Shown here in pieces: positions 50,419 to 60,394 of a stretch of 64,000 nt of DNA; position 1 is the first letter of the stretch; each line of letters starts with the position of its first letter. The stretch spans positions 7,888,188-7,952,187 of the forward strand of contig OZ036005.1 of the NCBI GenBank assembly GCA_964035015.1, read 5' to 3'. The notes beneath the pieces were generated by a model, which saw only the letters and a program-made list of their open reading frames with translations, had not been told where the DNA came from and searched no databases. The DNA is from Corallium rubrum (lineage: Eukaryota > Cnidaria > Anthozoa > Scleralcyonacea > Coralliidae). The position numbers and the translations under genes were made by a program.

Positions 50419-51095
50419 GATCGGAGCTAGGAGCCAGGAGCCGGCGGCTCGGAGCCAGGAGCCAGGAGCTGGGGGGCTACGTAAATTCGGAAATCAGTCG
50501 GAGACCAATCGGTTACGACGGGGGGATTGAAGATAAGGGGAAGATAAGAGGAAGATAAGGAAGATAATGGGAAGATAAGGAAGATAAGATGAAGATAAGA
50601 GGAAGATAAGGAAGATAAGGAAGATAATGGGAAGATAAGGAAGATAAGATGAAGATAAGAGGAAGATAAGGAAGATAATGGGAAGATAATGGGAAGATAA
50701 GAGGAAAATAAGGAAGATAAGGGGAAGATAAGGGGAAGATAAGGGGAAGATAAGGGGAAGATAAGGGGAAGATAAGGGGAAGATAAGGGGAAGATAAGGG
50801 GAAGATAAGGGGAAGATAAGGGGGAGATAAGAGGAAGATAAAGGAAGATAATGGGAAGATAAGGGGAAGATAAGGGGAAGATAAGAGGAAAATAAGGAAG
50901 ATAATGGGAAGATAAAGGAAGATAATGGGAAGATAAGAGGAAAATAAGGAAGATAATGGGAAGATAAGAGGAAGATAAGAGGAAAATAAGGAAGATAATG
51001 GGAAGATAAGGGGAAGATAAGGGGAAGATAAGAGGAAGACAAGGAAGATAATGGGAAGATAAAGGAAGATAATGGGAAGATAAGAGGAAGATAAG
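50419..51095. repeat. 11-bp minisatellite GGGGAAGATAA and variants
   Basis: A short inverted piece of the 21-bp minisatellite (about 50425-50472) and the AATCAGTCGGAG repeat come first. Then about 570 bases of GGGGAAGATAA, GGAAGATAAGA and GGAAGATAATG units run from about 50525 to 51095. All minus-strand open frames here are low complexity. Confidence 0.9.
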
Positions 51096-51480
51096 ACTCC
51101 GAACTCTCGGCTGCGAGCTCCGAGCCCTTGGCTCCCGGCTCCGAGGCCTCGGCTCATGGCTCCGAGCCCCCCAGCTCCTGGCTCCGAGCCCTTGGCTCCT
51201 GGCTCCGAGCCCCCGGCTCCTGGCTCCGAGCCCCCGTCTCCTGGCTCCGAGCCCCCGTCTCCTAGCTCCGAGCCCCCTGCTCCTGGCTCCGAGCCCCCGG
51301 CTCCTGGCTCCGAGCCCTTGGCTCCTGGCTCCGAGGCCCCCGGCTCCGAGCCGCCGACTCCTGGCTCCGAGCCCCCGGCTCCTGGCTCCGAGCCCTCGGC
51401 TCCTGGCTCCGAGCCCTCGGCTCCTAGCTCCGAGCCCTCGGCTCCTAGCTCCGAACCCTTGGCTCCTGGCTCCGAGCCAC
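51096..51480. repeat. 21-bp GC-rich minisatellite (GGCTCCTGGCTCCGAGCCCCC)
   Basis: About 18 units with a 21-base period. Because 21 is a multiple of three, frames on both strands stay open (PAPGSEP-type on plus, RSRGLGA-type on minus). There is no start context, homology or splice evidence for a gene. Confidence 0.9.
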
Positions 51481-53012
51481 AGAATAAGGATCAACCAGAA
51501 GTCCAACTCGCGGAAAAAAGTGTCCCATTATTTTTATGCGCATCCGCCAGTCCGCCATTTTGAAAGTAAGTGCACCCGGGAAATTATCCCCCTCGTCCTT
51601 ACGACCCTCGGGCTCCTGTAGTCAATTACTCTTGGCCTTCTTGTGACCTTTTATTTAACTTTATATTGTTATCTATACATATATAAATAATATTTATTAA
51701 GTAATAAGTAATTTACTTTAGAAAACGATTCTTTGGAGATAAAATTCTTTGACCACGAGGTTATTAAAACTTCAGTACGCGGATACTACGGGTAAAAGTC
51801 CGTGGCAAAAAAGTCCTGTACTCACGAAACGGGTTTTACATTTCTCGATTAATGCCGACACATTTGTTTATAGAAGAAGATGGCTAAAATTTACGGAACT
51901 ACGCATTGTTGAAATACATCGGGTACGTATGTTGTTAGAAATTGTATAAGCTTTCATTCGGTATATAGTTCAAATCATAGTGTTACCTGTAACTTTTTAA
52001 AATGTTCTGACCATTGACCATAAAAGTTTTACTATTTTTTCATATATTCAAAAGGTATGATCACTAATTCGCACCAAAAACGTTTTCAACTTCAACTAGA
52101 AATCTGCAAACTTTTCCATTCCTTTCATATTTGAATTAGCTTCTGTTCAAGAAATATCTTAGGTCCATGCCAGAAGTCTTTCTGAGGTTATAGCAAACAC
52201 CAAAACAACAAAAGGCAAAACAAACTTAAGAAATTCATCCATATCAGACGGTCCACGTCAAAATAATAATGTGTTTTTTTCATATTTTAAAATACTTCCC
52301 AGCAAGAAAATTAAAAGTTCTGACATGAATAGCACTTGTACCCTTTGTTTAATATCTTGTTCAGGGCTGTGCGTTTAGTATTTAAAAACAAAATCCAAAA
52401 TTCTATAACACTTGTGAGGAGTCCATTTCCCATTATATAATTCTTATTTTACGAGCAATGGTGAGAACATTTTGAACATTCTAAAAAGTTGCAGGTAACA
52501 CTAAAATTTGAACTATATACCGAATAAAAGCTTATAAAATTTCTAACAACATACGTACCCGATGTATTTCAACAATGCGTAGTTCCGAAAATTTTAGCCA
52601 TCTTTTTCTATAAACAAATGTGTCGGCAAAATCGAGAAATGTAAAACCCGCTTCGTGAATACAGGACATTTTTGCCACGGACTTTTACCCGTAGTATCCG
52701 CGTACTGAAGTTTTAATAACCTCGTGGTCAAAGAATTTCATCTCCAACGAAACATTTTCTAAAGTAAATTACTTATTTACTTAACTAAATATTATTTATA
52801 TATATAGAGAACAATATAAATTTAATTAAAGGTCACACCAAGGCCAAGAGTAATTGAATACAGGAGCCCGAGGATCGCAAGGACGAGAGGGCTAATTTCC
52901 CGGGTGCACCTACTTTCAAAATGGCGCCGGGATCGCGAGGCCGACATTTCCCGAGGACGCTTACATCAAAGGTACCGACAGAGAGTTGGACTTCTGGTTG
53001 ATCCTTATTCTG
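51480..53012. mobile_element. Foldback element with ~530-bp inverted arms
   Basis: The left arm 51480-52022 and the right arm about 52450-53012 are inverted copies. Shared landmarks are GATCAACCAGAAGTCCAACT, TGCACCCGGGAAATTA, TACGGGTAAAAGTCCGTGGC and CTAACAACATACGTACCCGA, each with its complement. The spacer of about 430 bases is AT-rich. Both outer sides carry the 21-bp minisatellite, but in the same orientation rather than inverted. Confidence 0.8.
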
Positions 53013-53013
53013 T

Positions 53014-53212
53014 GTCCGAGCCATCGGCTCCCAGCTCCGAGTCCTGGGGTCCAATCTCTTGGCTCCGAGCTCCCGGCTCCTGGCTCCGAGCCCTCGGCTC
53101 CTGGCTCCGAGCCATCGGCTCCCGGCTCCGAGTCCCGGGGTCCAATCTCCTGGTTCCTAGCTCCCAGCCCCGGCTTCGAGCTCCGAGCCCCCGGATTCAG
53201 GCTCCGAGCCCT
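53014..53212. repeat. 21-bp GC-rich minisatellite, second block
   Basis: About 200 bases of CTCCTGGCTCCGAGCCCTCGG-type units plus a diverged CGAGTCCTGGGGTCCAATCTC form. Same strand as 51096-51480. Confidence 0.85.
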
Positions 53213-53405
53213 TTCATCCTCCTGTTTCTCTTATTTTATAACACCGCCTCCAGAAGTTGAACAACCAACACTTAAACATAATTTCTTTCATAACTGGGAA
53301 AGCTCTTCGATTGGAGTGGAAAGAAAGCGACTTGGCAAAGATGTCCCCGGGTGAAAGAGGACAGTATGAACACCATCTAAATATAATCTAAGAAGCAGAC
53401 CTTAC

Positions 53406-53907
53406 TAAAACTTTTTATATGTATATGTTTGAACGAAAACCGAAACAAATATTTTAAACTGATTGTTGTGAATTCTGTCTTATGCAAAATACACGCTAAT
53501 GACTTTCTCGCCTTGAACTGCCCATGCATTAATACCTCTTCATGCCCCTTATTATCCCCCCAAAACTCATGATCACCCCTAAAATGAATTAAATATTCTA
53601 CTTATATGCAAATCCTGTTATGTTTTGGTCATTAGTAACTTTAACGAGTTTTCTCTTTTGTCTCCTGCACGTGCGAGAATCTTGTTTATATCGTTCTTAT
53701 TAACAGAAAGCCTAGTAACCATGAAGTATCTCAGTTATATATGGACAAGTCTTTGCTCTTCGCTTTTCGAATTGATTTGTGTCTTCTTACGACTTCTCGA
53801 ACTGTTTCTTCATCCAAGGAATCACTAGTAGGTTATAGACTAAGGTTAGATAGGCAATAATTCGACCAAAACTGTCAACATTCATCTCTTCGAAAATAAC
53901 ACTCGGA
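53406..53907. repeat. Left direct repeat of the capsid-gene element
   Basis: Begins TAAAACTTTTTATATG and ends ACACTCGGA. The short + strand ORF inside (53625-53828) is present in both copies but shows no recognised domain. Confidence 0.75.
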
Positions 53908-54037
53908 TAAAAAAACTTCCAATGCCATAACCTTTCTGAATACGTGCACCTCGGAAACCAGGTAGACTTCCACCTTGTTGTCTTCTCAAATAATGTTGTT
54001 GAAATTGCTTTACGTCTGGAATAATTGTATGTCTCAT
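53882..54037 (-). CDS. Small capsid-associated protein, C-terminus replaced
   Basis: The ATG (54037-54035) lies two bases after the minor-capsid stop, the tight spacing of virus-like gene blocks. The 51 codons begin MRHTIIPDVKQFQQHY, then a basic LRRQQGGSLPGFRGARIQKG and GYGIGSFF. Small basic, Gly-rich proteins of this type follow the capsid genes in Polintons and resemble adenovirus core/cement peptides; that assignment is by pattern, not by search. After GSFF the reading enters the left direct repeat and stops 8 residues later, so the natural C-terminus is missing. Confidence 0.55.
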   Translation of the reverse strand: MRHTIIPDVKQFQQHYLRRQQGGSLPGFRGARIQKGYGIGSFFIRVLFSKR

Positions 54038-54039
54038 TT

Positions 54040-54750
54040 TTAAATGAAATACGAAGATCTCCGCTGTCTAAAGTGAAGTGTCACGATCGACCTCCCGAAG
54101 CCAAATGATACGTTTTCGTTTTTGTCGTCCTTTATATTCACTTCAATTGTTTCGAAGGACTTTACCTTGACAGGAATATATTGTAGGTTACGGAGACTGA
54201 CGTTCACGTTTTCTCCATAAACTCCTTGAGTATTGACAATTCTGAGTAGAGGCACTTTGACATCACCGACAAACTGTGCATCCACGATATCGGTATATAC
54301 ATACATGGCTGAAAATCCCGCGTTAACGTCTGCTACGTAAGGGCTTAGGGTTTTTTTCTTAATTACGGTGTCTTGTTGAAACCCTAAGGTTGTAGCAATA
54401 TCACCAGATATCCACACGAGTGAACCTTTAGACACATCAATCATGCCTTTGTGTTTACTTGCAATGTAAGAAAATTTTATCTTGGTTCGTGCCTCTTTTG
54501 TCATGCTACGGTTTAAAGCCCCTACGAGATCAGCAATGGTGTTATAGTAACCATCTGGGATAAGAGCCGTATCGTCATATTTCGTTCCAACGTTATAGAG
54601 AAACGTTTGTTGATTACCTTTTCGAATCGTGCTCCATGTATGGGGATAATATAACTCTGACAAAGCTACTTCCCAGTCGCCTGTCAGTTGTATAGTTTCA
54701 GCAAGTTTCACTTTAAAATTTGCTACAGTATTATCTGGAAAATATTCCAT
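54040..54750 (-). CDS. Polinton/Maverick-type minor capsid (penton) protein
   Basis: 236 residues, close to the usual size of these single jelly-roll vertex proteins. The N-terminal part (MEYFPDNTVANFKVKLAE, then WEVALSELYYPHTW) and the C-terminal FGFGRSIVTLHFRQRR have the arrangement I associate with Polinton and adintovirus penton proteins. YYNTIADLVGALN and a DIATTLGFQ region lie between. The frame is uninterrupted, with no stop or shift. A few codons upstream of the Met (FYGNSS) are also open and look like family sequence, so the genuine start may have been cut off where the right direct repeat begins (54764). The stop TAA is at 54042-54040. In an intact element the protein forms the capsid vertices. 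Here no other structural or replication gene is present. Confidence 0.75.
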   Translation of the reverse strand: MEYFPDNTVANFKVKLAETIQLTGDWEVALSELYYPHTWSTIRKGNQQTFLYNVGTKYDDTALIPDGYYNTIADLVGALNRSMTKEARTKIKFSYIASKHKGMIDVSKGSLVWISGDIATTLGFQQDTVIKKKTLSPYVADVNAGFSAMYVYTDIVDAQFVGDVKVPLLRIVNTQGVYGENVNVSLRNLQYIPVKVKSFETIEVNIKDDKNENVSFGFGRSIVTLHFRQRRSSYFI

Positions 54751-54763
54751 AGAGCTATTGCCA

Positions 54764-55270
54764 TAAAACTTTTTATATGTATATGTTCAGTTTGAACGAA
54801 AACCGAAATAAATATTTTAAACTGATTGTTGTGAATTCTGTCTTATGCAAAATACACGCTAATGACTTTCTCGCCTAGACCTGCTCATGCATTAATACCT
54901 CTTCATGCCCCTTATTATCCCCTCAAAACTCATGATCACCCCTAAAATGAATTAAATATTCTACTTATATGCAAATCCTGTTATGTTTTGGTCATTAGTA
55001 ACTTTAACGAGTTTTCTCTTTTGTCTCCTGCACGTGCGAGAATCTTGTTTATATCGTTCTTATTAACAGAAAGCCTAGTAACCATGATGTATCTCAGTTA
55101 TATATGGACAAGTCTTTGCTCTTCGCTTTTCGAATTGATTTGTGTCTTCTTACGACTTCTCGAACTGTTTCTTCATCCAAGGAATCACTAGTAGGTTATA
55201 GACTAAGGTTAGATAGGCAATAATTCGACCAAAACTGTCAACATTCATCTCTTCGAAAATAACACTCGGA
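54764..55270. repeat. Right direct repeat of the capsid-gene element
   Basis: Near-identical to 53406-53907, with an extra CAGTT-like 5 bases near its start. Confidence 0.75.
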
Positions 55271-55482
55271 TTACTTAACAAAAAACCCGCTATATTCCTC
55301 CAAACCAAGTTTAAGATAAAAAATATAAAGCGCCTCTATCCATTTCTGTTTCGTTCCTCTACAAACTAGGCCAAAGTAAACGATAACTCTCTAAAATTGT
55401 TAACACTTATTGCCACCAAACGTGTATAAGACTGTTTGGTCATTTAGGTTCTGACTAATATAATATTCAAAGTTTCCATATT

Positions 55483-55650
55483 ATAGATCGTTTTCACTCA
55501 CGTGATCGGTGGCCCCATTGTGGTGGTGAAACAATACGAAATATTTGAATAAGAAAGGGCTAATTCCCATACCGTACACCAATATGGCCGCCATTTCATT
55601 GTTTTGGTACACCAATATGGCCGCCGTGACGTCAGATGAAAACGATCTAT
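55483..55650. mobile_element. 168-bp MITE-like element with ATGGCCGCC doublet
   Basis: ATAGATCGTTTTCACTCACG at the left mirrors CGTCAGATGAAAACGATCTAT at the right. Two copies of CACCAATATGGCCGCC occur about 40 bases apart inside. It is non-coding. Confidence 0.6.
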
Positions 55651-55815
55651 TCAAATAATATTCAGGTTTGACCAGAGCAGTTATCTCTGCCAATTCAGAC
55701 ACTTACGCTGTTCAGAACTCTCTATAATCCTCCAGACAAGGTTTCAGATAAAAAATATAAAGAGCCTCTATCAATTTCTCTTTAGTTCCTTGTGAAGAAC
55801 GTCTATTTTGTTAAA

Positions 55816-58275
55816 TATAATCATCTGAAAGAACTGAACTGCTGTGACGACCATGAGAGTTTGTGGCTTCATTTAAGGCCCAATCGCCTCCCTCGAGGGT
55901 TTTCCTGTATTATTGCCGCTGTGATATATCACCCACCAAAGGCGGATGATAGATCAATTCGCGACCATTTATTCCAATCCCTTACTCTGGTGGAGTCAAG
56001 GTATCCCAATTGTGGTATCTTAGTGTCCGGCGACTTTAATCGTTTGGATATTAGTGGATTGTTGAGGCATTTTCGTCTCAAGCAAATAGTGAAAGTGCCA
56101 ACACGGAAGAACGCCACCCTTGATCTCATATTAACGAACATGTATGATTATTACAGCCCTCCGCAGGCCTATCCTCCTTTTGGGCTGTCAGATCATAACA
56201 CCGTGGTGGCAACCCCTGTAGGCGGGAAACGCAATACTAACATTAAGAAAGTGATAACCAAGCGTGACCTAAGTGCCACTTCCAAGGCAGCAATGGGGAG
56301 ATATTTGAACCTTATTGACTGGTCCCAGTTGTTCGCTCCTCTGGAGAGCTGCGGGGAGATGTGGGATGTATTTTCCGAAGTAGTGCATACCGGTCTCGAT
56401 ATCCTAATGCCAGAGAAGCAGTACCGTGTTTGTACAACTGACGCCCCTTGGATGACCCAGAGAGTTAAAGCCCTTATCCTAAAGAGGCAAAAGGCCTTCC
56501 ATTCACATGGGCCCGATTCAATTCAATTCAAGCACTTTAGGAACCTGGTAAACAGGGAGAGGAAGGCTTGTCGAGCGCGATATTACGAATCTAAGATACG
56601 ACAACTAAAGGGAGAAAACCCAAAGAAGTGGTGGGATGAGGTAAAGCGGCTAAGTGGTGCTAAGACAAGAAATGGCGACCTGGTTAGCTTAATAAACATC
56701 GAGCATTTCTCAGTTCTATCTGAACAAGATCAAGCTAACGCCATCAATTCGGCCTTCTTGGAACCGCTGGAGGAGTACAGGTTACAAACGCCGCTTGTGT
56801 GCCTTCCGTTGGAGGATTCGCCAGAGTTTTTGAGTGTTACCGAGGAACGCGTGCAGAAGGTCCTGTTTAATCTCAACCCAAGCAAAGCTTGCGGGCCCGA
56901 CAAAATACCCAATTGGCTTTTGAGGGGATACTCGGACTTTTTGGCCTTCCCTGTTACTCAAATTCTCAATGCCTCGTATCGTGAGCAGCGTTTGCCCACT
57001 ATCTGGAAAATGGCTGATGTCCCCCCCCTGCCAAAGAAGAAACCCGTAACTGACCTGAAGAAGGACTTGAGACCCATTTCACTAACCCCGTGTGTCTCTA
57101 AGGTGGCCGAGGGATTCGTTGTGGAAGACGTTGTCAAACCAGCCGTGTTGGAGGTGATTAACGGAAGTCAGTATGGGGCTATTCCAAAGTCGTCAACCAC
57201 TATAGCTTTGATAAGCATGTTGCATGAGTGGTCTCAAGGGACCGACGGGAACGGGGCGACAGCGAGAACTATTTTATTTGACTATCGCAAGGCGTTTGAT
57301 TTTATTGATCATCGTATTCTAATTAACAAGTTATGTAAGTTAGATATACCACGCAGTGTTGTGAATTGGATAATTGATTTTTTGTCAAATAGATTACAAA
57401 GGATTAAGTTAGCTAAGGGGTGTTTTTCCGAGTGGGGCTCAGTTCCCTCTGGGGTACCACAGGGTACCAAATTGGGCCCGTGGTTATTCATTTTAATGAT
57501 AAACGACTTAGATATTAGTTCGCCATATTTATGGAAATTTGTCGATGACACAACAGTCTCTGAGATTGTTCCGAAAGGAAATGTTAGTCATGCTCAGGGT
57601 ATAACTAATCAGGTTACCCAGTGGTCCCGGGAAAATAGAGTTCATCTTAATCCCGACAAATGCAAAGAGCTCAGAATATCCTTCGCTCGGAAACCCGAGG
57701 TATTTGATGCGATAATTGTTGAAGGAAAAGAGCTGGAGAGAGTTAGTAGTGCCAAGTTACTGGGGCTCACTATAAGCGATAATTTAACTTGGAATGCCCA
57801 TGTGGAAGATGTAGTTAAGAAAGCGAGTAAGAAACTATACTATCTAGTGCAACTCAAACGGGCCAGATTGCCATCTATAGATTTAGTTCTTTTCTATACA
57901 TCATGCGTAAGATCCACAGTTGATTATGCTATACCGGTTTTTTATAATGCCCTTCCGCAGTATCTAAAGAAGGAGCTCGTGCGTATCGAGAAAAGGGCGC
58001 TATCGATAATTATGCCTGGTACAAGTTACAATAATGCATGTGAAGTTCTGGGTGTAATGCCTATGGTAGATCATCACAGTCTATTGTGTAATAAGCTTTT
58101 TGGTGCTATAGTGTCCGATTCAAATCATAAGCTTAATAGTTTACTTCCGCCACTTAATACTCCAAGATACAATTTTAGGAATTGTCGTTCGTATAGCCTG
58201 CCTCGTGTCCATACGAACAGAGCAAAGAACTCGTTTATTTTAGCAATGGCCCAACAAGCAAATGCCTTGTCTTAA
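55816..58275 (+). CDS. LINE ORF2: partial AP endonuclease and complete reverse transcriptase
   Basis: About 819 codons without a stop. The AP-endonuclease part keeps IIAAVIYHPPKA, the catalytic VSGDFNRLD, KNATLDLILTN and GLSDHNTV, but its N-terminal third is missing. The RT has KACGPDKIPNWLLRG, RPISLTPCVSKVAEG, the first catalytic Asp in ILFDYRKAFDFIDH, SGVPQGTKLGPWLF and FVDDTTVSE. The usual Y/F-x-D-D is FVDD. The C-terminal region has KLLGLTISDNLTWNAHV and NFRNCRSYSLPR. The protein would nick and reverse-transcribe at the target. The clade is CR1/jockey-like by motif style; not verified. The intact frame suggests a young copy, but it has no 5' end. Confidence 0.9.
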   Translation, partial: YNHLKELNCCDDHESLWLHLRPNRLPRGFSCIIAAVIYHPPKADDRSIRDHLFQSLTLVESRYPNCGILVSGDFNRLDISGLLRHFRLKQIVKVPTRKNATLDLILTNMYDYYSPPQAYPPFGLSDHNTVVATPVGGKRNTNIKKVITKRDLSATSKAAMGRYLNLIDWSQLFAPLESCGEMWDVFSEVVHTGLDILMPEKQYRVCTTDAPWMTQRVKALILKRQKAFHSHGPDSIQFKHFRNLVNRERKACRARYYESKIRQLKGENPKKWWDEVKRLSGAKTRNGDLVSLINIEHFSVLSEQDQANAINSAFLEPLEEYRLQTPLVCLPLEDSPEFLSVTEERVQKVLFNLNPSKACGPDKIPNWLLRGYSDFLAFPVTQILNASYREQRLPTIWKMADVPPLPKKKPVTDLKKDLRPISLTPCVSKVAEGFVVEDVVKPAVLEVINGSQYGAIPKSSTTIALISMLHEWSQGTDGNGATARTILFDYRKAFDFIDHRILINKLCKLDIPRSVVNWIIDFLSNRLQRIKLAKGCFSEWGSVPSGVPQGTKLGPWLFILMINDLDISSPYLWKFVDDTTVSEIVPKGNVSHAQGITNQVTQWSRENRVHLNPDKCKELRISFARKPEVFDAIIVEGKELERVSSAKLLGLTISDNLTWNAHVEDVVKKASKKLYYLVQLKRARLPSIDLVLFYTSCVRSTVDYAIPVFYNALPQYLKKELVRIEKRALSIIMPGTSYNNACEVLGVMPMVDHHSLLCNKLFGAIVSDSNHKLNSLLPPLNTPRYNFRNCRSYSLPRVHTNRAKNSFILAMAQQANALS

Positions 58276-58461
58276 CCTAAGTATCCAGAACATTTGAACA
58301 AACTTTTGATAGGTTTTATATTATTATTATATTAGAATTTGTAACATATATATAGCGTATACCTTTTATTATGTAAATAATTACGTAATTCAGCCTATGG
58401 GCTGCGATGTGATTTGAATAAACCATCTATCTACCATCTATCTATCTATCTATCTATCTAT
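55816..58461 (+). mobile_element. 5'-truncated LINE with (ATCT)n tail
   Basis: TTAAA flanks the insert (55811-55815 and 58462-58466). The related locus at 47690-47740 reads straight from AAGAACGTCTATTTG to TTAAAGTTTACTG, confirming the boundaries. The 3' end is AATAAACC followed by ATCT repeats, as in LINEs with microsatellite tails. The 5' end begins inside the endonuclease. Confidence 0.9.
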
Positions 58462-58587
58462 TTAAAGTTTACTGTACGCATGCTCCATGCGTTTACGTGT
58501 CCCACAAGTGTTGGCTATAAGTAGGGTTAAGGGTTTAAATGAAAGTTGGTTTCTATTAGTTATAAAGAGATAAGTTCCGTGCCTTTT

Positions 58588-58880
58588 ACGTAACTTCGGA
58601 AATCAGTCGGAGACCAATCGGTTACGACGGGGGGGGGGTGGGGGTTAAGTAACATCTAAGGTTAGGGGGGAAGTTAGGGTTACTACGTCCCAAAGGAGTC
58701 TGAGAATGAATAAATAATAAGTCGGTATGACGTAGTGAAAACCGGGGGGTTGAGTGACAGCTAAGGTTAGGGGGGAAGTTAGGGTTAGGAGGTCCTATAG
58801 GAGCATGAGCCATAATGACGTAATGAGATTAGGGTTAGAGGGTCGCAAAGGAGCATGAGAAGGAATAAATAATAAGTTGA
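58588..58880. repeat. Dispersed repeat (AATCAGTCGGAGACCAATCG family)
   Basis: TTCGGAAATCAGTCGGAGACC, ACGACGGGGGG, ACCGGGGGGTTGAGTGAC and AAGTTAGGGTTA units recur here. Relatives are at 46943 (inverted), 47871 and 50474. It is non-coding. Confidence 0.6.
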
Positions 58881-59078
58881 ATATTTAATGAGGCGGCATC
58901 CCTTTGAACTCCATATGGGGGGGTATTACTACTTATCTTACACTACTAAAGTCAACCGAAAAAATTTGGCTTACTCGACCAAATCCCGCTCGAGTCAGCC
59001 GAAATTTTTCGGTTGACTTTAGCAGTGTAAGATATCATGAAATATTTTTTGAAATCAATTCATTTGTCGCATTTGACT

Positions 59079-60389
59079 TAGTCTCCCTCGCAGCCGTTGT
59101 TAGGGTCGCCGTCCCAAACTCGCTCCCCACCAGCGGCTGCTCACTCGAGCAACGCATTCCATTCCCTTTGTATAATGAACCAATGAGATTACAGCATTGA
59201 TCACTGCTAAAATTAAACGCCAGCCTTTTGCCGAGCGACGAGGCAAGCGTTGTTGTGTAAAACTTGTTTAATCGAAAGCTAATATTTCAAAAAGTTTAGC
59301 TTAGAACATTACAAAATTTACGAAGAATAATGTCTTGACTATGTTCTTTCTGCCCATGCAAACAAAGGTGCGTAAAAGTCAATGTGAAGCGTGTGGGCAT
59401 CAGATAAATATTCAGTTGGCCGTGTTGACACACTGTGCTCAAATTACATTTCCGAAGTCTGAAAATTATCTGCGTACCGCACGGCACTTGAAATAACGAA
59501 TATTTTCAGAAGTATAGCTTAGAATTTCGCCGAATTTTTGAAGAATGCTATCGTCTTTCACCACATGCAGATAAACAAGCGTTGAAGTTATGAGCGTCAG
59601 CGAAATAAAAGATGTAAACACAAGCCCGACGGAAATGGGGTGAACAACAAGAGAGCGACTAGTATAGTGTAAACACACTTGAAAGTTAATATTTCGAGTA
59701 GTTTAGCTTAGAAGTTCACGAAATTTACGAAGAATGGTATTTTAATTATGTTCTTCCTGCTCATATCAATAAATCCGTACGAAAATTTTTAAAAAGGCTA
59801 CAAGTGTTTGCGAAATGTAGCAGGTCCAGGTATAGTCTCCTTCGCAGACGTTCAGGTGTGCGTATTAAACTACCGATCGAGAATATTGCTTCTTCTACGT
59901 ATTTTAATTTGTTTTCTTCAATGTTGCTCAAGCTAACCAAAGAAGTCCTAAGACTTCGTGGGTGAATTACTTGTTCTTGCATATTAAAAGCTTCACAAGC
60001 GGAGAAACCACCACAATAACATGGGCCATGGCCAGAAACCTTTGAGATTGTATCGGCGCTTGGTAAATCAGCTATTTACCACACTCGGTAGGAAAGTTTA
60101 AAAACATCAGTATTCCCTTGGACAAATTGGACAACTGCTTTCCATTGATAGGGATTAAGATCTTTTATTTTAAACGTTTGAACGTAAATCACACACTTGG
60201 CAGTTGCTCGCCATCAAAATACCGAGGCAAGGACATGCCACATGCCAAGGTGAAGGTCGGCTTTCCAGATTTTGGAAGGCTTGCTCTGATTGGTCAGATG
60301 CGGGAATGGAATGTGTTGCTCGAGTGAGCAGCCGCTGGTGGGGAGCGAGTTTGGGACGGCGACCCTAACAACGGCTGCGAGGGAGACTA
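59079..60389. mobile_element. 1311-bp long-TIR element with 9-bp TSD (Mutator-like size)
   Basis: TAGTCTCCCTCGCAGCCGTT begins the left arm and its complement ends the right arm; pairing runs for about 85 bases (GTCGCCGTCCCAAACTCGCT, CTCACTCGAGCAACGCATTC). CATTTGACT flanks it at 59070-59078 and 60390-60398. The copy at about 6094-6118 reads GTCGCATTTGACTGAGAGC with no insert. The inside has three diverged repeats of about 200 bases, starting near 59275, 59488 and 59680 (TTTAGCTTAGAA, TTTACGAAGAAT). No transposase is encoded. Long TIRs with 9-bp TSDs fit Mutator-like elements. Confidence 0.75.
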
Positions 60390-60394
60390 CATTT

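Larger units (their letters stand above)
53402..55274. mobile_element. Element with ~0.5-kb terminal direct repeats holding Polinton-type capsid genes
   Basis: Two direct repeats, 53406-53907 and 54764-55270, share nearly all bases (about ten differences and one 5-base indel). They bracket about 855 bases that encode capsid proteins on the minus strand. TTAC lies immediately outside each end (53402-53405, 55271-55274) as a possible 4-bp target duplication. The repeats start TAAAACTTTT and end ACTCGGA, not TG...CA. No integrase, polymerase, ATPase or protease is present. The insert/repeat junctions cut both capsid reading frames near their ends. Confidence 0.6.

Noticed and set aside
50427..51563. 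359-residue minus-strand ORF and a Pro-Ala-Pro-Gly-Ser-Glu plus-strand ORF
   Set aside because: Translations of the 11-bp and 21-bp minisatellites. Both strands are open and no conserved start or homology is seen.
53625..53828. 67-residue ORF in both direct repeats (also 54988-55191)
   Set aside because: Identical by duplication, not by independent conservation; no recognised domain and no start context that I can support.
53406..55270. Direct repeats as ordinary retroviral LTRs
   Set aside because: The ends are TA...GA rather than TG...CA; no primer site, polypurine tract or pol gene lies between them.
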